DNA of 64,000 bases from NCBI RefSeq assembly GCF_022810765.1, contig NZ_CP094494.1, positions 992,001-1,056,000 on the forward strand. The letters run 5' to 3'. The position numbers and the translations under genes were made by a program. Source of the DNA: Winogradskyella sp. MH6 (lineage in GTDB: Bacteria > Bacteroidota > Bacteroidia > Flavobacteriales > Flavobacteriaceae). Each line of letters opens with the position of its first letter. Position 1 is the stretch's first letter. Positions 27,086-36,251 of this stretch are shown here, piece by piece. The notes under the pieces were generated by a model. It did not search any database. It was given only the letters and a program-made list of their open reading frames with translations, and was not told the origin of the DNA.

Positions 27086-27946
27086 TTGCAATTAGACCTT
27101 CAAGACATACCTCGCGTAAAAACGATTACGAAAGAGGATTTTATCAAAAATTACTTCAAACCACAAAAACCTGTGGTTATAGAACGTTTTATTGAAGATT
27201 GGCCTGCATACACTAAGTGGAGCTTAGACTACATGAAAGAGGTTGCTGGTGACAAAACCGTACCTCTTTACGACGATAGACCTGTAGACTACAAAGACGG
27301 TTTCAACGAAGCTCATGCTAAAATGAAAATGAGCGATTATGTAGACTTACTAAAACGAGAGCCTACGAAATTTAGAATTTTTCTTTGGAATATCTTAAAA
27401 GAAGTACCGCAACTTCAAAATGACTTTAGTTATCCTGACTTCGGACTGCGTTTAATGAAAGGTTTACCAATGCTATTCTTTGGTGGTAGAGACTCTTACA
27501 CCTTTATGCACTACGATATTGATTTAGCGAATATTTTCCACTTTCATTTTGAAGGTAAAAAACAGTGCATCCTATTCGATCAAAAGCAAAATAAATATCT
27601 ATATAAAGTACCTCATTCGCTTATTACGAGAGAGGATATTGATTTTGCAAATCCAGATTTTGAAAAATGGCCTGCTTTAAAACATGCTAAAGGTTGGATC
27701 TGCAACCTCAACCATGGCGAAGTACTATATATGCCAGAAGGCTATTGGCACTACATGCGCTACTTAACACCTGGTTTTTCTATGAGTTTACGTGCCATTG
27801 CACGCAATCCTAAAAACTTGAGTAAAGCTTTGTACAACATCTTTTTAATGCGTAATTATGATAATTTAATGCGAAGAATTAGAGGACAAAAGTGGATAGA
27901 CTGGAAAAACGAAAAAGCCATAATCAACACAAAGCGTTATGTTTAA
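27086..27946 (+). CDS. Cupin-like / JmjC-type Fe(II)-2-oxoglutarate oxygenase
   Basis: A 286-residue protein with a TTG start; a TAG stop lies two codons upstream and the next in-frame ATG would remove conserved sequence. It has the cupin_8/JmjC signature: opening PVVIERFIEDWPAYTKWS, then the metal triad His142-x-Asp144 (MHYDID) and His222 (GYWHYM). Related proteins hydroxylate amino-acid side chains of proteins or RNA-linked substrates. The C-terminal basic stretch (RNYDNLMRRIRGQKW) is extra. It stands alone between a dispersed repeat and the DUF6646-like gene. Iron-dependent hydroxylase is likely; target unknown. Confidence 0.8.
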   Translation: MQLDLQDIPRVKTITKEDFIKNYFKPQKPVVIERFIEDWPAYTKWSLDYMKEVAGDKTVPLYDDRPVDYKDGFNEAHAKMKMSDYVDLLKREPTKFRIFLWNILKEVPQLQNDFSYPDFGLRLMKGLPMLFFGGRDSYTFMHYDIDLANIFHFHFEGKKQCILFDQKQNKYLYKVPHSLITREDIDFANPDFEKWPALKHAKGWICNLNHGEVLYMPEGYWHYMRYLTPGFSMSLRAIARNPKNLSKALYNIFLMRNYDNLMRRIRGQKWIDWKNEKAIINTKRYV

Positions 27947-27969
27947 TTTTCTGACATACAATCTATTTG

Positions 27970-27977
27970 TATATTTG
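27970..27977 (+). promoter_or_regulatory. -7 element for the DUF6646-like gene
   Basis: TATATTTG, an exact consensus match, 25 bp before the ATG at 28002. TTTC at 27948-27951 sits 18 bp upstream and could be a degenerate -33. Confidence 0.65.
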
Positions 27978-28001
27978 CCGACATTTTTAAAAATTAAGAA
28001 C

Positions 28002-28487
28002 ATGAAAAATATTGTATTAATAGCAGCATTGCTACTATTTAGTTTTGGAAACTCTCAAGCTTTTCAAGGAAAAGGTGACCAAAAATTTCAGGTTGGTGCT
28101 AACTTTCAGGATGAAGCCACAGGTCTTAACCTTACTTACGATTATGGTTTAGGAGAAAACATCTCTGTTGGTGTGTCTTCTTCTTATGCTTTAGGCGTTG
28201 ATGATGTATTAGCTGATGTCACTGATTTTGGAGATCGTTTCGATCTTAAAGCACGTTTCAATGCCAACTTAGGAAATGTTATCAATATTGATGAGAACTT
28301 TGATTTTTATCCAGGTCTTAGCCTTAGTTTAAAGAATTTCGGCGGACATTTAGGTGCACGTTACTTCTTCTCTGATGGTTTTGGAATTTACACTGAAGCA
28401 GCGTTTCCACTTGCAAAATATGATGACAAAGTAGACTTGTTTTACAACCAATTTACGTTTAACATTGGAGCAAGTTTTAATCTATAA
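28002..28487 (+). CDS. Small outer-membrane-type barrel protein (DUF6646-like)
   Basis: I take the ATG at 28002 (MKNIVLIAALLLFSFGNSQA), which opens a clean signal peptide; the frame is open further upstream, but that stretch overlaps the promoter. The mature part (about 142 residues) is a run of amphipathic strands with Gly-Asp turns: GDQKFQVGANFQDEATGLNLTYDYGLGENISVGV ... YFFSDGFGIYTEAAFPL. This matches what I remember as the flavobacterial DUF6646 family, a small beta-barrel of unknown function. It has its own promoter and a strong terminator, so it is a single-gene transcript. Confidence 0.78.
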   Translation: MKNIVLIAALLLFSFGNSQAFQGKGDQKFQVGANFQDEATGLNLTYDYGLGENISVGVSSSYALGVDDVLADVTDFGDRFDLKARFNANLGNVINIDENFDFYPGLSLSLKNFGGHLGARYFFSDGFGIYTEAAFPLAKYDDKVDLFYNQFTFNIGASFNL

Positions 28488-28508
28488 ACTTCTCAAAACA
28501 TAACATTT

Positions 28509-28544
28509 AAAAAAGCCTTTTCGTTTATTCGAAAAGGCTTTTTT
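28509..28544 (+). terminator. Terminator after the DUF6646-like gene
   Basis: A 15-bp stem (28509-28523 with 28530-28544) with loop TTTATT and a T-rich 3' arm. Confidence 0.88.
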
Positions 28545-28729
28545 GTGTTAATTCCCAAAACAAGATTTGATTTATCTTACAAATTAAAGTTGTTCGTCGA
28601 GTTTAAACATCCTTTCATAATTTAAAAGTGCTGTTCATCGAAAAATATTGCTTTTTACCATCTTATTTTATTTTATTGTAATTCATTTTAAATCCCCTTT
28701 TAAAGTGACCCTAACAACCAAAATCAACT

Positions 28730-30931
28730 ATGAAAACAACCTACTGTTTTCAAATGTTATTTGCTACTCTATGTTTAACTGTAATCAGCTCCTATGGATT
28801 AAGTAGTAATACATTTGACAAGAAAAGAAACTTAGATTACTTAAATTTCAATTCGTTTCCTACCTCGCTAAATGGATTTGAATATGAAATAAACCAAGGG
28901 CCCTCAGCCAATCAAACTTTTACAGTTAATGATGAACTGCCACTAACACGCCCTTACACTGTAACGGCACCTGTAGGCTACGAGGTTTCTACTTCTGCTA
29001 CATCAGGGTTTAGTAATTCTATTGTAATTTCTGGAGCTACCATAGATCTTGGAGCTGTACCAGTTTATGTTCGCCTAAGTTCTAGCCTAGAAATTAACAC
29101 CTATACTGGTAATCTTAGTATTACGGCACCAGACACTACCGTAGAATCTATTTATTATCCAGAAATTAATGAATCTATTAGTTTATCTGGTGAAGTATCT
29201 CGAAAATCTTCAACTTGGAACGGAAGTATATGGAGTAACGGTACACCAGATATAGAAACAATAGTAACTATAGACAATAATTATTCAACCTCTTCTTATG
29301 GTGATTTAAGTGCATGGTCGCTACATGTAAATTCAGGTAATCAATTAACCATTAATAATAACACCTACATAGAAGTTGAAAATGACGTTGTTATTGAAGG
29401 TACACTTCTGGTCACAACAAGTGGATCTTTTGTTCAGAATAATGATTCGGCTAACTTTACAGTTTTAGGATCTGGAGAAGCAATTGTTAGTAAATATACC
29501 TCTGCTTTAAATAATTGGTATGACTATACTTATTGGAGTTCTCCTGTTAGTGGAGCAGTAACAAGTGATGTGTTTTCTTCCTCCAACCCTAATTATCGCT
29601 ATTGGTTTAATGCTCAAAATTATTTGGATGTATTACAAGAAACCAACAATGGAAATACTTATGTAGCTGGAAATGACGATATAGATGACGATGGTAATGA
29701 TTGGACCTTGTTAGGCAATACAGAAACTCTTTTACCTGGAATTGGGTATGCCACCACACACTCTTCCATTGGTTTTTCCCCTGGAAATTCTTATAACTAT
29801 ATTTTTTCTGGTCCTTTTAATACAGGTAGCATAAATGCTCCTATTTATTACAATGGAGATAATGGAGATAACGATTGGAACTTTATTGGTAATCCTTATC
29901 CCTCAGCTATTAGTGTAGATTTGTTCTTTGCTGAGAACAGTTCTATTGTTGGCAACGCTGTTTATTTATGGTCTCATGCTTCACCACCTAGTGATTCAAA
30001 CAACGGTAACGAGACTTTAAATTTTAGTACTGATGATTATGCAATTATCAATGCTGGGAGCGGAGAGGTTGCTGGTGGGTCTTCGGTTATTCCCGAAAGG
30101 TATATTCCTTCTGGTCAAGGATTTTTTATTCAAGGAAAAGCAGATGGCAATGCCGTTTTTAATAATTCTATGCGTATTAAAGATAATATTAGTAATAGCC
30201 AATTCTTTAGACAGGATATTAATACAACAGATAACAAACTTTGGTTAAATCTAACATCAGACAACGGAGTATTTAATCAAATTTTGGTCGCTTATGTAAA
30301 CGGAGCTACCGACGGTAATGATGGTTCTGCATATGATTCGCCTCGTTTTCTGTCTTCTGGTACGTCTGCTATAATATTCACCACTATAGAAAACGATACA
30401 GACAAAAAATACGCTATACAAGGCAAATCGGTATCGAGTATTAACACTGAAGAAGTTATTAAGCTAGGCTTTTATACATCCATTACAGAGCCTACTGTTT
30501 ACAATTTCTCAATACCCAAAAAACAAGGTCCATTTATAAACAATCAACCCATTTTTATAAAAGACAATCTGCTTAATATTACTCACAACCTTGTTGAATC
30601 TGACTATAATTTCACTTCAGCTATCGGTAACTTTACAGATCGTTTCGAAATTGTTTTTAATGCTGAAACTCTTGGCGTTAATGATAACTCTCTAAATGAC
30701 CATCAGCTTTCAATAACAAAACTGAATGAAGACGATATAAAATTTATTGTAAATAATAGTTCTCTAATAGAAAACATAAAGCTTTATAGTTTAGAAGGAA
30801 AACTTATTTGCGATAACAATATACATTCTCAAAGTAGTATTCTAAATCTACCTAACCGTAGCTCTGGCATATATTTGGCAAGGGTAAAACTTAATAGCGG
30901 TGTAATAGTTAACCGGAAATTAACATTATAA
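28730..30931 (+). CDS. Large secreted protein with T9SS type A sorting domain
   Basis: A 733-residue exported protein: signal peptide (MKTTYCFQMLFATLCLTVISSYG), an N-terminal beta-sandwich (FEYEINQGPSANQTFTVNDELP ... TYTGNLSITAP, about 45-150), a long module with STWNGSIWSNGTPD and GTLLVTTSGSFVQND, and a C-terminal T9SS type A sorting domain of about 80 residues ending YLARVKLNSGVIVNRKLTL. The sorting domain is cleaved during export through the type IX system and the protein is attached or released at the cell surface. Residues about 160 to the end are paralogous to the end of the 1542-residue protein at 31567. No catalytic domain is recognised; an adhesin or matrix role is a guess. Confidence 0.82.
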   Translation: MKTTYCFQMLFATLCLTVISSYGLSSNTFDKKRNLDYLNFNSFPTSLNGFEYEINQGPSANQTFTVNDELPLTRPYTVTAPVGYEVSTSATSGFSNSIVISGATIDLGAVPVYVRLSSSLEINTYTGNLSITAPDTTVESIYYPEINESISLSGEVSRKSSTWNGSIWSNGTPDIETIVTIDNNYSTSSYGDLSAWSLHVNSGNQLTINNNTYIEVENDVVIEGTLLVTTSGSFVQNNDSANFTVLGSGEAIVSKYTSALNNWYDYTYWSSPVSGAVTSDVFSSSNPNYRYWFNAQNYLDVLQETNNGNTYVAGNDDIDDDGNDWTLLGNTETLLPGIGYATTHSSIGFSPGNSYNYIFSGPFNTGSINAPIYYNGDNGDNDWNFIGNPYPSAISVDLFFAENSSIVGNAVYLWSHASPPSDSNNGNETLNFSTDDYAIINAGSGEVAGGSSVIPERYIPSGQGFFIQGKADGNAVFNNSMRIKDNISNSQFFRQDINTTDNKLWLNLTSDNGVFNQILVAYVNGATDGNDGSAYDSPRFLSSGTSAIIFTTIENDTDKKYAIQGKSVSSINTEEVIKLGFYTSITEPTVYNFSIPKKQGPFINNQPIFIKDNLLNITHNLVESDYNFTSAIGNFTDRFEIVFNAETLGVNDNSLNDHQLSITKLNEDDIKFIVNNSSLIENIKLYSLEGKLICDNNIHSQSSILNLPNRSSGIYLARVKLNSGVIVNRKLTL

Positions 30932-30955
30932 CTCATTACATTTTGTTTGAGAACT

Positions 30956-30992
30956 AAAACCTGCGATGATATTATATCTCGCAGGTTTTTTT
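30956..30992. terminator. Terminator between the T9SS gene and recX
   Basis: AAAACCTGCGA (30956-30966) pairs with TCGCAGGTTTT (30979-30989), followed by T residues; it can serve both convergent genes. Confidence 0.8.
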
Positions 30993-31461
30993 ACAAATAC
31001 TCATTAAGTTTTTGATACACCAAATGGCTTTCCCAACCTCTGTATAACAGATAATCTGCAACCTTCTTTTTCTTCTTGTAGATGTTTTTTTCGTTGACTT
31101 GCGCTATGCGCTTTTGTGTTAGCTCATCTAAAGTTTCAAAATAATCTTGGTCTTCAATTTCCTTTAAAGCTACATCAATAGCATACTTTGAAATATCCTT
31201 GAATTTTAACTCTCTCACCAATCTGTTTTTTCCCCATTTTTTTATTCTGAATTTTCCTCGCACAAAAGCCTTTGCAAAACGTTCTTCGTTGAGATAGTTA
31301 TTTTGAATAAGGTGAACCATAATTTTATCAACAGCCTCAGAAATCATGTTCATGTCTTGTAGCTTTGCCCTTACTTCTTTATGACAACGCTCTTGGTAAG
31401 CACAGTAGCTTTCGAGCTTATTTTGCGCTTCATCGACAGTATATGTTTTTTGTTGGTTCAT
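30991..31461 (-). CDS. recX: Regulatory protein RecX
   Basis: A 156-residue helical protein of usual RecX length. Three tandem helical repeats are visible: YCAYQERCHKEVRAKLQDM, NYLNEERFAKAFVRGKFRIKKWGKNRLVRELK and VADYLLYRGWESHLVYQKL. RecX binds RecA filaments and limits RecA activity in the cytoplasm. Here it stands alone, away from recA, between two large T9SS surface-protein genes. It has no visible operon partner. Confidence 0.88.
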   Translation of the reverse strand: MNQQKTYTVDEAQNKLESYCAYQERCHKEVRAKLQDMNMISEAVDKIMVHLIQNNYLNEERFAKAFVRGKFRIKKWGKNRLVRELKFKDISKYAIDVALKEIEDQDYFETLDELTQKRIAQVNEKNIYKKKKKVADYLLYRGWESHLVYQKLNEYL

Positions 31462-31529
31462 TTAACGAAAATAACAATTTGTTAATATTTTGCAATCTTT
31501 AACTATCTGTTAATTAGTTAATTTTAATA

Positions 31530-31537
31530 TACATTTG
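31530..31537 (+). promoter_or_regulatory. -7 element for the 1542-residue T9SS gene
   Basis: TACATTTG matches TAnnTTTG and lies 30 bp before the ATG at 31567. The upstream stretch is rich in TTAA repeats without a clear -33. Confidence 0.6.
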
Positions 31538-31566
31538 CAATTGGTTAATAGTTAATCCAGATCCCT

Positions 31567-34500
31567 ATGAAAAAGAACTACTTATCCCTTATACTACTTA
31601 TCTGTGCTCTAAATTTTGGTTTTGGGCAGATTATCACATTTGACTTCAATGGCCTGGCAGGAAATGAAGCTTCGGCTGGATCGAACTATAACGATTTAAA
31701 TTTAGGGACATCGACCATAACAAGAGGTGCTGGTTTAAGCGCAGCAAATAACGCCAATAGATTTAACGCTACTGGCTGGGCTGGAACTAGTATAGCTAAT
31801 GCTGTAGCCGGAGATGATTACATGGAGTTTACTATAACACCGAATGCCACTTATGAGTTCAATGTAACAACAATTGAGGTTAATTTTCAGCGTTCAGGAA
31901 CTGGTCCAAGAGGTATAGCTCTAAGAAATTCATTAGATGGTTATGCTGCAAACATAGATACAGAAAAAGTTATTTTAGACAATACCAATGTTCAAACTTT
32001 TACATTCATAGTAAACCAAACTAACAACTCCGCAGCAGTAAGTTATAGAGTATATGGTTGGGCTGAAGCAGGTGGTGGAACAGGTGGTTTTGAAGGAACT
32101 GGTAATGATATTGTAGTTAATGGCTCTGTTATTTCTACTTCTACCAACACAACGGTTCAATTTGACACTCCTACTTCAACCTTAACTGAAGATGGTGCCT
32201 TTATAGATGTATGTGTTAGCATTACCAATCCATCAACTACTGTTGCTACTACAGTAGACATTAGCTTAGGAGGAGGTTCAACTGCAACCAACGGAACAGA
32301 TTATGATGATGGAGCAGGCACACCAGCCGCTATTGTTTTTCCACAAACTTTAACGTTTCCTGCTAACAGTAGTGCAGACCAATGCTTAACCATCTATATT
32401 TCTAATGACGATACACTTATTGAAGCTGACGAAACAGTAGTTTTAAATCTTACAAGTCCTAGTGGTGGCGATTCAGCTTCCATAGGCTCTACGTCTACAC
32501 ATACATTAACCATACTTGACAATGATTTTTATGATACATGCGCAACTTCTGTAACTATTCCTGTTAATGCTACTTGTGTTAATCAGTCCTTTACCAATGT
32601 TGGCGCTACCGATAGTGGAGTTGCTGATCCAGGTTGTGGTTCATATTCTGGTGGAGATGTATGGTTTAACCTAACTGTTCCTGCTAGTGGCTCTGTAACT
32701 GTTGAAACTTCTGATAATGGCGGAATTACAGACTCTGGCTTGGCATTATACTCTGGCACTTGCGGATCGTTATCTCTTATAGACTGTGATGATGACTCAG
32801 GAACTGGAAACATGTCTTTGATTAATGCTGCTGGATTAACACCAGGCTCAACTATCTATGTACGTGTTTGGGAATTTAACAATAATGATTTTGATACTTT
32901 TAATATTTGCGCCTATTCAGCACCTGAGATTGATGTAGAGAGAAATACAGGCACTTCTATTCCTAATGGATCTGCAGCTAACGCTGGTTACAACACTGTT
33001 TTTGCGGCAACAGTAATTGGTAGCTCTTCTGCTCCAAAAACATTCCATGTAAGCAGCGAAGGTTCTGCCGATGTAAACTTAACTAGCATAACATCTTCTA
33101 ATCCTACAGAGTTTACGGTATCTCTAAATCCAAGTCCAGCTACAGTAACACCTGGTACTGAAGTAGATTTTGAAATTACATTTTCACCAAATGGTGTAGG
33201 ATTACGTACAGCCACAATTACTATAGTGAGTAATGATGCTGATGAAAACCCTTATACATTTAACGTACAAGGAAATGGTGAATGTGCTGCTGGTACATTA
33301 ACATTTTTACCAGATAATGGTCCTGTTAACACCATAGTAAATGTTACCACAAGTTCTACTAATTTTGGCGGTTCTACTACTGCCACTGTTAATGGCATTC
33401 CTGCTACTGTAAATGTTATTTCAAATTCTGAAATAGAGGTAACTATTCCTTCTGGCGCAACAACAGGCAGTCTAGAGATTATTGATGATTTAGGATGTGT
33501 AAGTTCTGATTTATTTACAGTAATTGACCAACAAATTTCTAGCTGTGAGGGCAGTTCTGGTACAACACCCTTGGATTTATTTATAAGCGAAATTACTGAC
33601 CATGGTACCGGTCATCACTCTTACGTAGAAATCTACAATGGTACTGGTGTTACTGTAGATTTAACAGACTATGAAATTAGAATTCATAATAACGGTGCTG
33701 CAACAGCTACTAATACCATACCTCTTACCGGTTCAGTTCTCAATAACGATGTGTTTGTTCTTGCATTTGGTAGTACAGATGCTACTAATCCCAATGCCAT
33801 TCATGGTTACGACCAATCTGATACTGCATTTGGAATAAATGAAGATGATAATATTCGTTTGTATTATACACCTACAAATGATTGGATAGATGTATGGGGA
33901 GATACGTCTGGTAGTATATTTACATTAGCATCAAAAGACTATACATACCGTAGAAAAAACTCAGGCATCACTGCACCAAACACCTATGGAGATACCACAT
34001 GGAACCCAACTGATTGGGATGCCTTTACTCCTGTAGACTATAGCGATATTGGAACATACGATTTCTCAACAGGAACACCTCCTACAGTCAATAACATATC
34101 AAGCGCGACAACAGCCTGTAATGAAGTTACAATATCGGTTTCTGCAACCGAAGGCTATGTTACTGGTAATCCCTTAGCTTATTACTGGTACGCTTATGAT
34201 CCTGCAAACGCAGGTCTTGGTTGGCAAGCTATATCTAACGGTGGTATTTATACAACAAATACAACTTCACCAAACTTAGTAATTTCTGATCCAAACAGTG
34301 TGTTAGATTTTCAGTTTTATTGCCAAGTTAGAGAAGATGATGCAACATGTTTTACTGCCTCTAATGCCATAAAAATTACTTATGGCACTGCAACTTGGGA
34401 TGGAACTAATTGGACATGGAATGATGGCACTGCAATTGACACTATGCCAACTACTAATGCTAGTGTAATCATAGATGGAGATTATGACACTTCTTCTGGT

Positions 34501-36195
34501 GGTGTTCAAACAAGTTTTGAAGCTTGTGATTGTACTGTAAATACGGGTAATACCTTAACTATTGAAAACAACACTTATGTTTTGGTAGAAAATGATTTAA
34601 CAGTAGATGGTAATGTGATTGTAAAAACCGATGGTTCTTTTGTGCAAGTCAATGACAATGCCAATGTAGATGGTGCAGTTTTATCTGATAAAACTAGGAT
34701 AAGCGTAGAAAAAGAAACTGCGTATTTAGCCTCATATCATGAATACACCTATTGGAGTTCTCCTGTAAATGGAGAAATAGTTAGCGATGGCTTAGAAGAG
34801 GCTAACGACAATAGAATATATTATTTTAGTGGCCAGAATTTTAGAGATTCAACTGCTGAGACTAGTAATAACAATGCTACTGTTGCTGGACAGGACGACA
34901 TAGACGATGATGCTAATGATTGGCAATTTGCTAATGGAGCAACTGTAATGTTGCCAGGTGTTGGTTATGCTTCTACTCACGATCCTAGTACGTTTATAAA
35001 TCCTACATCGTACAGCTACACTTTTGAAGGTGCATTTAACAATGGTATTTTTAATGTCCCTATTTACAGAAATGATGCTGAAACAAACGACAACAACTGG
35101 AACTTTATTGGTAACCCTTACCCTTCCGCTATAGATGCGGACTTATTTTTAGCAGCTAATTCTAGTATAGACCAAACTGTTGGTGCTACAAACGGTGCCA
35201 TATTCTTTTGGTCCCATAATACTGCCGCAGATGGTAATACCAACGGTAATGAAAACTTAAACTATGCTCAGAGCGATTATGCCATTATTAATGGCTCAGG
35301 AGAAACAATGGGAGGTGATATGGTAATGCCTAACAGATATATACCATCTGGGCAAGGTTTCTTTGTGTCAATGGATGATGGAGCAACTGCTTCCGTACAT
35401 AGTGGAACCATAATGACAACTAATGTTGTGTTTAATAACAGTATGCGTGTTACAGGAAATAACGATCAGTTTTTTAGAACTGCTCAATACAATAAGTTGT
35501 GGCTAAATTTAACCTCAGATAATGGAGTTTTCAATCAGGTACTTGTAGCGTATGTAGATGGAGCAACTGATGGTGATGATGGCATGTACTATGATGCTCA
35601 TAAAAATTTATCTTCTGATTTGTATTCTGGCATATATACTATAATAGATTCTACAATTGACAAAAAATTTGCTATTCAAGGTAAAGACCCTTACAATTTG
35701 AATATTGATGAAGTTATTCCATTAGGATTTAGCACTACTATAGAAGAAGCAACCATCTATACGATTTCAATTCATGCCACTGAAGGTAATTTTATGGGCG
35801 AAAATGATATTTTTGTCATTGATTATGACTTAAATATTATCCATAATCTAAAAACATTTGACTATAACTTTACATCTAACAGTGGGGAATTTAACAATCG
35901 TTTCGAAATTGTATTTACTCCTGAAGCGCTTTCTGTAAATGACAATATTATTACTGCAAACGACCTTATTATTACCGAACTTAACAACGGAGAGGTACAA
36001 ATAAAAGTTAGCGAACAGTATACTATACAGCATGTTGAAATCTTAGATGTTCTAGGAAGACAAGTTTATAGCTTAACGGGAAATAGTTCGGCTGAAGTTT
36101 ATAATTTATCTAAACTAAGTAATGCAGCATATATAGCTAAAGTAACTTTGTCTAACGGACAAGTAATTAGTAAAAAGGCTATTAAACAACGTTAG
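31567..36195 (+). CDS. Giant multidomain secreted protein with T9SS sorting domain
   Basis: A 1542-residue exported protein. After a signal peptide (MKKNYLSLILLICALNFGFGQ) the order is: an N-terminal beta-sandwich (about 22-185); a Calx-beta-like domain (about 195-315, ending TLTILDNDF); a cysteine-containing lectin-like domain (about 320-450, DVWFNLTVPASGSVTVET); a choice-of-anchor/HYDIN-like domain (about 455-575); an IPT/TIG-like domain (about 580-655); a lamin-tail domain (about 665-830, DLFISEITDHGTGHHSYVEIYN); an Ig-like domain; then the module shared with the 733-residue protein; and a T9SS type A sorting domain ending QVISKKAIKQR. No enzyme motif is seen; a surface adhesin or matrix protein is likely. 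Confidence 0.85.
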   Translation: MKKNYLSLILLICALNFGFGQIITFDFNGLAGNEASAGSNYNDLNLGTSTITRGAGLSAANNANRFNATGWAGTSIANAVAGDDYMEFTITPNATYEFNVTTIEVNFQRSGTGPRGIALRNSLDGYAANIDTEKVILDNTNVQTFTFIVNQTNNSAAVSYRVYGWAEAGGGTGGFEGTGNDIVVNGSVISTSTNTTVQFDTPTSTLTEDGAFIDVCVSITNPSTTVATTVDISLGGGSTATNGTDYDDGAGTPAAIVFPQTLTFPANSSADQCLTIYISNDDTLIEADETVVLNLTSPSGGDSASIGSTSTHTLTILDNDFYDTCATSVTIPVNATCVNQSFTNVGATDSGVADPGCGSYSGGDVWFNLTVPASGSVTVETSDNGGITDSGLALYSGTCGSLSLIDCDDDSGTGNMSLINAAGLTPGSTIYVRVWEFNNNDFDTFNICAYSAPEIDVERNTGTSIPNGSAANAGYNTVFAATVIGSSSAPKTFHVSSEGSADVNLTSITSSNPTEFTVSLNPSPATVTPGTEVDFEITFSPNGVGLRTATITIVSNDADENPYTFNVQGNGECAAGTLTFLPDNGPVNTIVNVTTSSTNFGGSTTATVNGIPATVNVISNSEIEVTIPSGATTGSLEIIDDLGCVSSDLFTVIDQQISSCEGSSGTTPLDLFISEITDHGTGHHSYVEIYNGTGVTVDLTDYEIRIHNNGAATATNTIPLTGSVLNNDVFVLAFGSTDATNPNAIHGYDQSDTAFGINEDDNIRLYYTPTNDWIDVWGDTSGSIFTLASKDYTYRRKNSGITAPNTYGDTTWNPTDWDAFTPVDYSDIGTYDFSTGTPPTVNNISSATTACNEVTISVSATEGYVTGNPLAYYWYAYDPANAGLGWQAISNGGIYTTNTTSPNLVISDPNSVLDFQFYCQVREDDATCFTASNAIKITYGTATWDGTNWTWNDGTAIDTMPTTNASVIIDGDYDTSSGGVQTSFEACDCTVNTGNTLTIENNTYVLVENDLTVDGNVIVKTDGSFVQVNDNANVDGAVLSDKTRISVEKETAYLASYHEYTYWSSPVNGEIVSDGLEEANDNRIYYFSGQNFRDSTAETSNNNATVAGQDDIDDDANDWQFANGATVMLPGVGYASTHDPSTFINPTSYSYTFEGAFNNGIFNVPIYRNDAETNDNNWNFIGNPYPSAIDADLFLAANSSIDQTVGATNGAIFFWSHNTAADGNTNGNENLNYAQSDYAIINGSGETMGGDMVMPNRYIPSGQGFFVSMDDGATASVHSGTIMTTNVVFNNSMRVTGNNDQFFRTAQYNKLWLNLTSDNGVFNQVLVAYVDGATDGDDGMYYDAHKNLSSDLYSGIYTIIDSTIDKKFAIQGKDPYNLNIDEVIPLGFSTTIEEATIYTISIHATEGNFMGENDIFVIDYDLNIIHNLKTFDYNFTSNSGEFNNRFEIVFTPEALSVNDNIITANDLIITELNNGEVQIKVSEQYTIQHVEILDVLGRQVYSLTGNSSAEVYNLSKLSNAAYIAKVTLSNGQVISKKAIKQR

Positions 36196-36216
36196 ATTGA
36201 TAAATAATATAACATT

Positions 36217-36251
36217 AAAACAAAAGGTCTCAATATGAGACCTTTTGTTTT
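36217..36251. terminator. Bidirectional terminator after the giant T9SS gene
   Basis: A perfect 16-bp stem (36217-36232 with 36236-36251) with a 3-nt loop, flanked by A-run and T-run. The convergent receptor gene ends at 36252, directly next to it. Confidence 0.88.
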
